Below are positions 24,726 through 32,646 of a stretch of 61,439 nt of DNA, one piece after another (the stretch's first letter is position 1; the number at the start of each line of letters is the position of its first letter). A program made the translations under genes and the position numbers. The notes beneath the pieces were generated by a model. That model saw nothing but the letters and a program-made list of their open reading frames with translations, ran no database searches and was not told the origin of the DNA. Origin of the DNA: an uncultured Ruminococcus sp. (GTDB lineage: Bacteria; Bacillota; Clostridia; Oscillospirales; Acutalibacteraceae); assembly GCA_902773325.1 (NCBI GenBank), contig CACYDW010000015.1, positions 1 to 61,439 on the forward strand, given 5' to 3'.

Positions 24726-25576
24726 TGATATGCGCCGCCTATGATCGTCTGCGGGTCAATACAGCTTCCGTCAACGAGTATTTCCAGATGCAGATGAAAG
24801 CCGTCTGCGTCACCGGTTTCTCCCACAAGGGCGATCCGGTCGCCTGCTGCAACGGTATCTCCCTGTCTGACAAGCAGCTTTTCACAGTGTGCATAGAGCG
24901 ATTGAATTCCGTATTCATGTTGTATGACAATATAATGACCGTAGGAGCTGTCGCTGTCGGCGGTAAGCACAGTGCCGTCTGCTATGGCGGCTATAGGGCT
25001 GTTTTTGTCGGCGGCAATGTCAAGTCCCTTGTGGAATTCCTGCTTTGTGCCGTTCTCGCGGATACCGTAGAGCGAGGTGATGATGCCCTTTTCAAGCGGC
25101 GGAACGGCAGTTTGTTTCAGTTTTGAAAGCGGGTCTGCATCGGTGAGGGTCGGTACGGCTGACGAATCCTGTTTGTCGTTGCCGCTGACGTCTGTGCTGC
25201 TGTCATTGGGATCCGCTGACCTGTTTTTCTCGTCAGGATAGGCAAAAAGGCTTGTTTCTGAAATGGAAACGTCCTGCACGACCGAAACGGAGCTTTGTGC
25301 TGTGTCCGGCAGTACGGAATTGTTGTAATAGTCATAGAAAGCAGCGGCACAGACAGCATACCAATCACCACCGACCGCTTTCAGCACGGCGGCAGCACCC
25401 ATTGCCATCAGACAAACCGTTACCTGTATCACTGTCAGCAGCTGTGAACGAAAAAAAGCCGCCGCTTTACGTTTTCTGCTGTATACAGGAGCGGTATTAT
25501 CACATGGAACATCGTCAGAGGGCAGAACCTCCTCATTCCGGTATACGTTATGATCGTTGTCAACAAAATCCTGCAA
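24722..25576 (-). CDS. Membrane-anchored M23 (LytM) peptidase domain protein, SpoIVFA-like
   Basis: The protein (284 residues) has a basic stretch before one membrane helix (about residues 44-66), a low-complexity Asp/Ser-rich linker, and a C-terminal LytM domain. The zinc ligands look complete: His and Asp in FHKGLDIA, His in YAHCEK, and HLH in FHLHLEI. SpoIVFA of Bacillus has the same layout, binds SpoIVFB and is a degenerate M23 protein; this one seems to keep the active site. The start is taken as TTG 25576, 8 nt after AGGAGGG; an upstream TTG in frame (25612) lacks a site. That Shine-Dalgarno lies in a perfect hairpin (25585-25632). Confidence 0.8.
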   Translation of the reverse strand: MQDFVDNDHNVYRNEEVLPSDDVPCDNTAPVYSRKRKAAAFFRSQLLTVIQVTVCLMAMGAAAVLKAVGGDWYAVCAAAFYDYYNNSVLPDTAQSSVSVVQDVSISETSLFAYPDEKNRSADPNDSSTDVSGNDKQDSSAVPTLTDADPLSKLKQTAVPPLEKGIITSLYGIRENGTKQEFHKGLDIAADKNSPIAAIADGTVLTADSDSSYGHYIVIQHEYGIQSLYAHCEKLLVRQGDTVAAGDRIALVGETGDADGFHLHLEILVDGSCIDPQTIIGGAYQ

Positions 25577-25584
25577 AACAAAAT

Positions 25585-25632
25585 CCCTCCTGTATGAATC
25601 ATCACTTAACAATTTCTATTCATACAGGAGGG
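25585..25632 (-). promoter_or_regulatory. Perfect 15-bp inverted repeat covering the Shine-Dalgarno of the SpoIVFA-like gene
   Basis: CCCTCCTGTATGAAT (25585-25599) and ATTCATACAGGAGGG (25618-25632) are exact inverted copies around an 18-nt loop. On the minus strand the 3' arm includes AGGAGGG, the ribosome binding site for the gene starting at 25576. The RNA hairpin would hide it. As DNA it could instead be a protein-binding operator. Confidence 0.7.
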
Positions 25633-25713
25633 AAAATATTCTGAATGTCGAGTGGGTGACAGATACCTGAGAAATGGACAAAATCAATGGAGCTGTGCAG
25701 TGACCCGATCGTC

Positions 25714-26835
25714 TTACTGTGCGCTGCCGCAGCTTTCGCTGTACATCATCAGCAGCCCTTCGAGATAGTCCTTGTATTCTCTGCGCAGAGAATCGGGAAA
25801 AATCATTTCGACATCTCTTCCAAAGCCGCTGAGCCAGGAGAAGAACAGGTTGCTTTTTTTGATATTGACAGAGCAGCGGAAGAATTCCAGGTTTTCGTCC
25901 TGATAGATGCTGGTATTCCTGCCGAAGCGGTCTGTGATCACATCGACCATAGACTTCCGTACACGAAGTACAACATTGACCTCATCTCCGTCATACATAG
26001 AGAACGCAGATTTGGTAAAATCCGCAACGTTGCTGTTGTCGAAGAAGGAAAGACCCTCAGCGGGTTTGTTTTCCAGCACACGAACGTCCTTCATTCTGTC
26101 TACGCGGAAGGTTTTCTGACGCTGCGAACTGCTGTCAAAGCAGATCAGATAGGAATTTTCGCTGTGCGTAACCATGACATAGGGGGTCTGCGTATAGATC
26201 CTGTCCTTTTGCGGATCGTTCTTGTCTTTGACGAAGCAGGGAAGTACCTTGATACCTTTTGCACCAAAGTCAACGGCAAGCTTCTGATAACGGAAGGAGA
26301 TCTGTTTGCCGGTTTCAATAGCCCGTTCGATCTCGTCAACGTTATAGATCACAGACATATTATCGCTTTTGATCAGCTTTTCCATACCGAGTCTGCGGTT
26401 CTGAAGACTGCCTTCACGAAGATTGGCAAGCACCTCCAGCTTGGAAATGATCTGCCGGGTTTTCTTGGCTGAAATATACTTTGCAGATACCAATGCGTCG
26501 ACGATGAGCTTAAGTTCAGCAGCTTCAAAGCCGCCGTGGCTGCTCAGGAGGTAGAAACCTTTGTGCTGGTTGCGTTCGATCTCAAAGCCGAATTCTTCCA
26601 GACTGTTGATGTAGTTATAAATTGATTTGCGGTCTGCATAGGGTTTCATGCCACTGTCGGAGATCTCACTCATGACAGGAAGACCATATCGTTCAACAGC
26701 ATATTTTTCAATTTGTGAGATCAGATCCTTCGCACTTAAAAACCTGTCCTCATCATCTTCACTTTTTTCACTGCTGTTTTTTTTGAGTGCATCAAGAACG
26801 ATCAATATTTTTAATCTGTTGAAGCCTTTTGTCAT
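25714..26835 (-). CDS. WYL-domain transcriptional regulator
   Basis: The 373-residue protein has an N-terminal winged helix-turn-helix (RLKILIVLDALKK... to DRKSIYNYINSLEEFG), then a WYL domain (about residues 180-270), and a C-terminal WCX-type extension. The motif that names the domain reads SYL in NSYLICFD. WYL proteins bind DNA and respond to ligands or nucleic acids in stress, DNA damage and defence contexts; no target is evident here. It has its own promoter, and lies upstream of and in line with the SpoIVFA/B-like pair, with about 80 bp between the WYL stop and the SpoIVFA-like hairpin. Confidence 0.9.
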   Translation of the reverse strand: MTKGFNRLKILIVLDALKKNSSEKSEDDEDRFLSAKDLISQIEKYAVERYGLPVMSEISDSGMKPYADRKSIYNYINSLEEFGFEIERNQHKGFYLLSSHGGFEAAELKLIVDALVSAKYISAKKTRQIISKLEVLANLREGSLQNRRLGMEKLIKSDNMSVIYNVDEIERAIETGKQISFRYQKLAVDFGAKGIKVLPCFVKDKNDPQKDRIYTQTPYVMVTHSENSYLICFDSSSQRQKTFRVDRMKDVRVLENKPAEGLSFFDNSNVADFTKSAFSMYDGDEVNVVLRVRKSMVDVITDRFGRNTSIYQDENLEFFRCSVNIKKSNLFFSWLSGFGRDVEMIFPDSLRREYKDYLEGLLMMYSESCGSAQ

Positions 26836-26898
26836 GTCTGTACCTCCGAAGCATGTTAGAATTGTGACGAATATTAACAGTCTGTTCTTATTAAAATC

Positions 26899-26927
26899 AT
26901 TTTACCATAAAAATACAGTTCTTTCAA
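26899..26927 (-). promoter_or_regulatory. Promoter of the WYL regulator gene
   Basis: On the minus strand TTGAAA (26927-26922) and TAAAAT (26904-26899) are separated by 17 bp. The start codon lies about 64 nt beyond the -10 box. Confidence 0.65.
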
Positions 26928-27122
26928 GCAAAAAAATAAAAAAAATTCAATTTTCTGTAATTTTTTTTTGCATACACTCAAATAGACAAAAAACAAGTTG
27001 ATTCTTATACAATCACGAAATGCGCTTCAATCTGTTACGAGTCGAAATACTCGGAACATACGCTCCGGAGTGCAAAAATGTGATGAAAGGTATAGTCAGA
27101 CCGATACAGGTATGAAAAAAAG

Positions 27123-28103
27123 CTATCGGTGACTGCCGCCGCCTCCGCCGCTGCTGTGACCGCCGCCGCCGTGTCCGCCGCCACCTCCGCCGCTGCTGCT
27201 GCTGCTTGGCGGAATGTATGTTTTGGTAACTACGGAGTTAATGAAAATATCCTGCTGATTTTTCCAGAAGATCTTATTGCCTCCCGTATAGACCGAGGCG
27301 GACGTCGTGGACTTGAATTTATAGGTTTTCTTGACCGTGGCGATGATCGGTAAGCAAGTCATTCCGGTGAGGGTAAGACCCATCAGTGCAAAGAACCACC
27401 ATTCACCGTAAGGGTGGAATTTACTGTCTATGATCCTTCCGCCGCTGACAACAGAATACATTCCGGTATCCTTGTGATAGAAATAGCTGTTTTCCTCCGG
27501 TCCGAGCTGTTTATACTCGATCAGCTTGCTGCAATAGACCTCAAGACCGGCGATAATATCCTCCGGATCGATAGCAGCACCGCCGGCAGGAAATTTCTTT
27601 TGCATTGCCTTGACGATCTCAACGGTTCTTTCACCGAAGAATGTGCCGGTATAGTAAAGGCTTGCGAAGCGTTCGGCATACATATAATCGTATGCATCGC
27701 TGTAGCCGTCAAGGTCAACATACAGAAAGACAACACCCTCGGGTGTATCGCCGAAAATCTCTTTAGCGCCGTTATCGGCAAAGCTTTCAATGCTGTCGTC
27801 GCTTCTGTCGGCACCTGCGGTGTAGAGAACCAGACTGAAACCGATTTTCGAGGCTGTATCTTCAAAAAGATGCTCGATTCTGATCTTATCCGCCATGGTA
27901 AAAATTCCGGATTCATCGTAGAAGAAGAACCTGTCGGTTTTGTAGAAGCCGGGTCCGGTGTAATCGGAATATGCGGTATCGGCAAGGACAAAGCTGTCTG
28001 ATGCATCGGCAGATGTGTCGGCGGCATTGGCATCAAAAGCAGGTATCACAGCCGGTAAACACAGAAATGCCGTAGCAAGAAAGGAAAGGATATGTTTGAT
28101 CAT
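27123..28103 (-). CDS. TPM-domain membrane protein with Gly/His/Ser-rich tail
   Basis: The 326-residue protein has a signal peptide (to about residue 27), an extracytoplasmic TPM domain (about 55-190) and one membrane helix near 240-262. The C-terminus is a low-complexity Ser/Gly/His tail (about 300-326) with H separated by four or five Gly. TPM proteins occur in plants and bacteria with roles proposed in photosystem repair, phosphatase activity and membrane stress; none can be assigned here. The tail could bind metal. The start overlaps the stop of the upstream zinc-ribbon gene by 4 nt, so the two are coupled and likely act together at the membrane. Confidence 0.85.
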   Translation of the reverse strand: MIKHILSFLATAFLCLPAVIPAFDANAADTSADASDSFVLADTAYSDYTGPGFYKTDRFFFYDESGIFTMADKIRIEHLFEDTASKIGFSLVLYTAGADRSDDSIESFADNGAKEIFGDTPEGVVFLYVDLDGYSDAYDYMYAERFASLYYTGTFFGERTVEIVKAMQKKFPAGGAAIDPEDIIAGLEVYCSKLIEYKQLGPEENSYFYHKDTGMYSVVSGGRIIDSKFHPYGEWWFFALMGLTLTGMTCLPIIATVKKTYKFKSTTSASVYTGGNKIFWKNQQDIFINSVVTKTYIPPSSSSSGGGGGGHGGGGHSSGGGGGSHR

Positions 28104-29212
28104 GTTATCAGATACCCTCCAATCATGAAGAACAGCATAATCAGAGTGCCTATAATGGAGCAGGTGACTGCAAGCTTACTCTTGGATATAGGAAGCTCTC
28201 CCGCTAACTTGCCGGTCTGACCGTTGACAGCGTATTCCCACAGTTTTCCCTTATAGGAAAACGTCATGAACCAGACAGGCAGCAGCATATAGTGGAAGGT
28301 CAGTGAATCGATGCGGTTAAAATTCCGCTTATTCTTGATCACATGGTAATGGGTAGAACCCTGAAGGATATCATTATTGTTGTTGTACATTCTTTCGCGG
28401 ACACGCGGAAAAACCTGATTTTTGTCAACATCATATTTATCAGCCATAAATCCGCTGAGATAAGCCATATTGAACGGACGTGCCTGAGAATAGTCAAACG
28501 GCTCGATAGCCTCCATCAGGTCGTCCTCGATTTTCTGTGAGCCGTCGGCGGGCACACCCTCATAATTGATCGTGGCATCTCTGATGACTTTGTAATACTT
28601 TGTTTCGGTATATTGATAGTCACCGACCCTCCAGGAACGGACATTTTCACCCAGTCCCTCCATATACGAGGAGGTCGAGGAATCCGCCACCCAGAAGGGC
28701 ACATACAAACCGGTCAGCTTTTCGACCTGACCCGAAGAAACCAGATCACGCGGCACAAATTTTTTCTTTTTTGCCCAGCCCATGAAGATCTCGACGGCTT
28801 TGTCTTTGTTAAAGGCAAAGGGCAGAACCATGGACGGGCGGTACATACCGTCTACTCTTCCTTTGAGAATGACAGGGTTGTGGCAGTAATAGCAAAAGGA
28901 CGCTGCTGTGTTCGCATCACTGACGATCTCTGCGCCGCAGCTCGGACAGGAATACAAACGGGATTCTTCCTCAAAGCGGGTACGCTCCGCATTCTGAGAA
29001 TCCGTAGGTGTCTGTTCGGGCGGCAGGGGCGTCTGCTGTGAGCCGTCATCAAACTGGCTTGCAAAGGCATCCTGCTGATTCATATAGGCAATTGCCTCAG
29101 CTTCGGTAAATTCACCCTTACAAAACTCACATACGAATTTTTGCAGATCGGGAGAAAATTTCAGATCAGCGTTACAATTGGGACAATGAAATTGTCTGGC
29201 TTCTGTTTCCAT
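28100..29212 (-). CDS. Zinc-ribbon membrane protein (TFIIB-type zinc ribbon)
   Basis: The 370-residue protein carries two zinc ribbons, CPNCN...CEFC near the N-terminus and CPSCG...CYYC at about residues 90-112. A long beta-rich region with the pattern LTGLYVPFWVADSS follows, then one membrane helix at the C-terminus (about 345-368). Proteins of this type are common in Firmicutes and uncharacterised. It is the first gene of a two-gene operon with the TPM protein, driven by a consensus promoter. I infer a shared role in the cell envelope from the coupling only. Confidence 0.85.
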   Translation of the reverse strand: METEARQFHCPNCNADLKFSPDLQKFVCEFCKGEFTEAEAIAYMNQQDAFASQFDDGSQQTPLPPEQTPTDSQNAERTRFEEESRLYSCPSCGAEIVSDANTAASFCYYCHNPVILKGRVDGMYRPSMVLPFAFNKDKAVEIFMGWAKKKKFVPRDLVSSGQVEKLTGLYVPFWVADSSTSSYMEGLGENVRSWRVGDYQYTETKYYKVIRDATINYEGVPADGSQKIEDDLMEAIEPFDYSQARPFNMAYLSGFMADKYDVDKNQVFPRVRERMYNNNNDILQGSTHYHVIKNKRNFNRIDSLTFHYMLLPVWFMTFSYKGKLWEYAVNGQTGKLAGELPISKSKLAVTCSIIGTLIMLFFMIGGYLIT

Positions 29213-29245
29213 TGAAGCACCTCCGATTATTATTATTCACACCAT

Positions 29246-29274
29246 ATTATACTACAAAACGCAAATATTGTCAA
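29246..29274 (-). promoter_or_regulatory. Consensus sigma-A promoter of the zinc-ribbon/TPM operon
   Basis: On the minus strand a perfect TTGACA (29274-29269) and a perfect TATAAT (29251-29246) are separated by 17 bp, 33 nt before the start codon. Repeat copy A begins just behind the -35 box. Confidence 0.88.
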
Positions 29275-29278
29275 AAAG

Positions 29279-29391
29279 GCAGCGCGCCGGCGCTGCACCC
29301 GTGCTATGCCGCGCCGGAAACAACAGTGGTCTGTTGATATCGAGCGTTGGGAGCAGCAGCGCCGTTGCGCTGCCCCGCTTGACGCGGGGCA
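29279..29391 (+). repeat. Dispersed palindromic repeat, copy A (short form)
   Basis: This GC-rich block shares with copies B and C the segments GGCGCTGCACCCGTG, CTATGCCGCGCCG, AACAACAGTGGTCTGTTG and GAGCGTTGGGAGCA. The middle third of the longer copies is missing. The core forms a hairpin (AACAACAG, loop TGGT, CTGTTGat). It contains no gene and lies between divergent genes. Confidence 0.75.
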
Positions 29392-29487
29392 AAGGGAGGA
29401 ATATAATAATTCTGACAGGTGTCTGCCGCAGTGATACGAGATGACTAATCAGACACGTCTTAAAGTACTGTGAAAAGAGGAATGACT

Positions 29488-30288
29488 ATGTTTGCAATAG
29501 ACTGTCACGCGCACATATACATGAAAAAGATGGCTTCAAAGGCTGTCAAAGGCGTAGGGGAATTCTATGATGTACCCATGAGCTGCACAGGTATTTCAGA
29601 GGAGCTGCACGAAATTGCCGTATCAAGCCCTGTCAGGCATTTTGTGGTTAATGTGGTTGCACCTTCCGCCAAACACGTGCACAGGCTCAATGTGTTTGCC
29701 GCTGAGGAATGTGCCGCACACTCTGAATTTACGGGACTTGCAACACTGCATCCGGATATGGAAAATCCCGATGAAGAAATCGAAGCGATCCTTGCACTCG
29801 GACTGAAGGGAATCAAGCTGCACCCTGATACCCAGCATTTCGATGCCGACAGTGATAAAGCAATGCGTCTTTATGAATGCATTGCCGGCAGACTGCCGCT
29901 TCTGATCCACTGCGGCGACTACCGCTATGACAGTTCCCACCCCCGCAGGATCGCCCGTATTATTGAGGCGTTTCCGGAGCTTACGGTTGTAGCGGCACAT
30001 TTCGGCGGCTGGTCGATCTATGACGAGGCAATTCCCTATCTCACAGACAAGAACTGCTATATGGATATTTCCAGTGCCATGCCGTTTCTTCCGCCGGAAA
30101 AAATACATTCGCTGATCAGGCACTACGGGGCAGAGCGGCTGATGTTCGGGTCGGATTATCCGATGTGGGATCCTGTGCGCGAGTACGAAGCCTTTATGAA
30201 GCTTGATCTGACGGAACAGGAACGTGAGCTGATCCTCCGGAAAAATGCTGCGGAGGTATTCAGCATTGATGTCAGTGCTTTAGGATAA
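29488..30288 (+). CDS. Amidohydrolase (metal-dependent TIM-barrel hydrolase, COG2159-like)
   Basis: The 266-residue protein starts with the metal-binding HxH of DCHAHIY. It then shows KGIKLHPD, LLIHCGDYR, VVAAHFGGW and MFGSDYPMWDP, whose last Asp is the usual metal or catalytic Asp. These place it among amidohydrolase-related decarboxylases or lactonases; the substrate is unknown. ATG 29488 is chosen because AAGAGG lies 7 nt upstream; ATG 29482 is too close to that site. Its 3' end overlaps the convergent asparaginase gene by 9 nt. Confidence 0.87.
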   Translation: MFAIDCHAHIYMKKMASKAVKGVGEFYDVPMSCTGISEELHEIAVSSPVRHFVVNVVAPSAKHVHRLNVFAAEECAAHSEFTGLATLHPDMENPDEEIEAILALGLKGIKLHPDTQHFDADSDKAMRLYECIAGRLPLLIHCGDYRYDSSHPRRIARIIEAFPELTVVAAHFGGWSIYDEAIPYLTDKNCYMDISSAMPFLPPEKIHSLIRHYGAERLMFGSDYPMWDPVREYEAFMKLDLTEQERELILRKNAAEVFSIDVSALG

Positions 30289-30301
30289 AGTTAGGATAAA
30301 G
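30280..30301 (+). repeat. 11-bp tandem duplication at the convergent gene ends
   Basis: TTAGGATAAAG occurs twice head to tail. It supplies the stop codons of both the amidohydrolase (plus) and the asparaginase (minus) genes. Confidence 0.8.
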
Positions 30302-31275
30302 CTGTTTATAGCCAGCTGATTACCGGTATTGCAGGCAATCAGCACCCGTGCGTAGGCAGCTTCATCTGTGATGTTGCACAGCGGAATTGCACCATTTTTG
30401 ATCAAAACATCACTGGTTTCATAAACAGAACGGCATTGGGGCTTGAATGCGGCTAAATACATAGGGATTCCTGCCTCACGGCAGTGCCGGAGAAGCGTAA
30501 GCGCACTGTTGTCGCCGTCTGTTTTAGCCGTTGCTGAATGGTAGGTGAGATGCAGTACTGCACCTGTATTTTCATCAACAGCGATGCTTTTGTAGTTCAG
30601 TGATGGATATGGTCTGATCATCAGTACATTTTTATCGAGTGAAAGCCTGCCGTTATAGAGCGGGCTTTTTTGTTGTACAGATCTGCACACAGCGGCGGAA
30701 GAACAAAGCCGCAGACTGTCGTTTTCGATATAGCCGTAGGGTTCGCCGTCCGGAGATGAGAATCGGTCAAAAAACCGGTCAGCTTCCTGTATTCTTTCGG
30801 CGATGAACACGGAGCAGGCAGTATCGCCGCTGTTTTTCCACACGGTAAAGACACCTTGCCGGACGTTTTGAAGCAGGGTTACGCAGGCTCTCAGGTTTTG
30901 AAGAGCATTGCTGCGCGGGTCATCGGGCACATAATCGGCAGCCGTAAGAATCACGGGAACGGGAAGATGCTGCAGTGCAGCACCGAGAAAAGCCGAGGTA
31001 TAGGAAAGCGTATCGCTGCCGTGGGTAACTATGATGCCGCAGTATTTCTCAAGCTTCTGCTGTGTAATAAAGCGGACAAGGGTTTCCCAGTGTGACTTGT
31101 CTAAATTTTCGCTGAGAATATTAAGCGGGTTGACAACCTCAAAGTCAGTGTCATTACCGTATGCTTCACGATAGAGAGCAAGAACGCGGCAATTTGTATC
31201 ATTGGCACGGATAATACCGTTCTTGGCTGTACTGCCGATCGTACCGCCGGTAAGCACGAGAAGAATTTTATTCAT
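30280..31275 (-). CDS. ansA: L-asparaginase, type I (cytoplasmic)
   Basis: Asparaginase hydrolyses asparagine to aspartate and ammonia. The 331-residue protein has the first catalytic Thr motif LTGGTIGS near the N-terminus and the second motif VTHGSDTLSYTS (about residues 86-97), where Thr-Asp and a downstream Lys complete the active site. HGSDT replaces the commoner HGTDT. No signal peptide is present. The last residues are encoded by an 11-bp tandem duplication shared with the convergent gene. Confidence 0.88.
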   Translation of the reverse strand: MNKILLVLTGGTIGSTAKNGIIRANDTNCRVLALYREAYGNDTDFEVVNPLNILSENLDKSHWETLVRFITQQKLEKYCGIIVTHGSDTLSYTSAFLGAALQHLPVPVILTAADYVPDDPRSNALQNLRACVTLLQNVRQGVFTVWKNSGDTACSVFIAERIQEADRFFDRFSSPDGEPYGYIENDSLRLCSSAAVCRSVQQKSPLYNGRLSLDKNVLMIRPYPSLNYKSIAVDENTGAVLHLTYHSATAKTDGDNSALTLLRHCREAGIPMYLAAFKPQCRSVYETSDVLIKNGAIPLCNITDEAAYARVLIACNTGNQLAINSFILTLS

Positions 31276-31520
31276 CGTATTACCTCTTTTTTCAGTATTA
31301 CGAAGATTTCCATTATACTGTTATTTATTCATATAATTCCGTTAATTATATCATTATATAACTTTTTACAACAGTGACCACAGTCATAGTTTCAGAGTAT
31401 AATTATAAGAATCTCGCCCTTAATGTTATTATGCTAAGAAAACCAATATTTATCACAAATACTACAAATGGCTGTGCGGTAATTTAATGCTTGATTGATT
31501 TCCGCTTAAAGCTCATAGAG

Positions 31521-31763
31521 TACCCTTTGTGCTCCTAACGCTCGTAAACAACAGACCACTGTTGTTTACGGCGCGGCATAGTACCAATCTCCCATATTCA
31601 GAGCGATAGCTCGGTTGTATAGCAGTATTGTGTTATGAAGCTTGTTGCTTGTTGAGCAGAGGGGAGTATTCTTCGGTGCTGAGCGAAAACGCGAAATGGG
31701 GTGCAGCGTCACGCTGCCTGAGCGAAAACGCGAACACGGGTGCAGCGCCGTTGCGCTGCTGCC
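31521..31763 (-). repeat. Dispersed palindromic repeat, copy B (long form, inverted)
   Basis: Read on the minus strand this block matches copy C in order: GCAGCGCAACGGCGCTGCAC, CCGTGTTCGCGTT, CGCTCAGCACC, TCCCCTCTGCT, GAGCTATCGCTCT, GGGAGATTGGT, CTATGCCGCGCCG, AACAACAGTGGTCTGTTGTT and GAGCGTTAGGAGCACAA. Within it a unit of about 38 bp (with GAGCGAAAACGCGAA and the GGTGCAG palindrome) is duplicated in tandem. No reading frame spans it. Confidence 0.8.
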
Positions 31764-31775
31764 TGTAAAAAATGG

Positions 31776-31805
31776 TTGAACAGAGGTGGGGAGGTATGTT
31801 ATAAT
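31776..31805 (+). promoter_or_regulatory. Promoter of the exonuclease III gene
   Basis: TTGAAC (31776-31781) and TATAAT (31800-31805) are separated by 18 bp. The -35 box begins about 12 bp after the end of repeat copy B. Confidence 0.65.
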
Positions 31806-31841
31806 GGGAGCAGGATTCGTGTGAATGACGGAAAGAAAGGA

Positions 31842-32609
31842 ATGGTAGATACGAAATTGATATCATGGAATGTTAATGGACTGCGCGCGTGTATGCAAAA
31901 GGGGTTTGTGGAGTTTGCAGAGCGTGAGCAGGCGGATTTTTTGTGCCTGCAGGAAACAAAAATGCAGGAGGGACAGGCGGAAGTGCCGCTGAAAGGTGTG
32001 CATCAATACTTTAACAGTGCCGAAAAAAAAGGATATTCCGGAACAGCCGTGTTCACCCCGCATACACCCGTATCAGTGACCTGTAACGGAATGAATATAG
32101 AAGAACATTCGCATGAAGGAAGAATGATCACCCTCGATATGGGTACGTATTATCTTGTCAACGTGTATACACCAAATGCGAAAGAGGGACTTGCCCGTAT
32201 TGATTACCGTATGCAATGGGAAACCGACCTGCGCCGCTATCTGATGGAGCTTGATCAGCAAAAGCCCGTCATATACTGCGGCGACCTGAATGTTGCCCAT
32301 CAGGAAATCGACCTGAAAAATCCAAAAACCAACCGCGGCAATGCGGGATTCTCGGACGAGGAACGCGGAAAAATCGGGGAATTGCTGGATTCGGGATTCG
32401 TTGACAGCTTCCGGTATCTGCATCCGGATGCAGAGGGACGTTACAGTTGGTGGTCGTATCGCTTCAATGCGCGGAAGAATAATGCCGGGTGGCGCATAGA
32501 CTATTTTATCGTTTCAGACAGGATCAAGGATCAGATCACCCGTGCGGATATTCTTTCCGATGTGCTCGGCAGTGACCATTGCCCCGTAGTACTTGAAATC
32601 GACTTGTAA
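31842..32609 (+). CDS. xth: Exodeoxyribonuclease III / AP endonuclease
   Basis: ExoIII cleaves DNA at abasic sites and degrades 3' ends in base excision repair. The 255-residue protein has SWNVNGLRACMQKGF, LQETKM (metal-binding Glu), CGDLNVAH, and SDHCPV (catalytic His) at the C-terminus. ATG 31842 is preferred: an in-frame GTG at 31821 lies too close to the predicted transcription start for its ribosome site to be transcribed. It complements the OGG glycosylase elsewhere in the window. Confidence 0.95.
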   Translation: MVDTKLISWNVNGLRACMQKGFVEFAEREQADFLCLQETKMQEGQAEVPLKGVHQYFNSAEKKGYSGTAVFTPHTPVSVTCNGMNIEEHSHEGRMITLDMGTYYLVNVYTPNAKEGLARIDYRMQWETDLRRYLMELDQQKPVIYCGDLNVAHQEIDLKNPKTNRGNAGFSDEERGKIGELLDSGFVDSFRYLHPDAEGRYSWWSYRFNARKNNAGWRIDYFIVSDRIKDQITRADILSDVLGSDHCPVVLEIDL

Positions 32610-32646
32610 CAGCTTGCCGCTGTTTGAAAATGGAGGAAACAAATCT

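Noticed and set aside
31821..32609. GTG 31821 as start of exonuclease III
   Set aside because: Its possible ribosome site lies right after the -10 box and would not be transcribed; ATG 31842 has a GGAAAG site and fits the family N-terminus.
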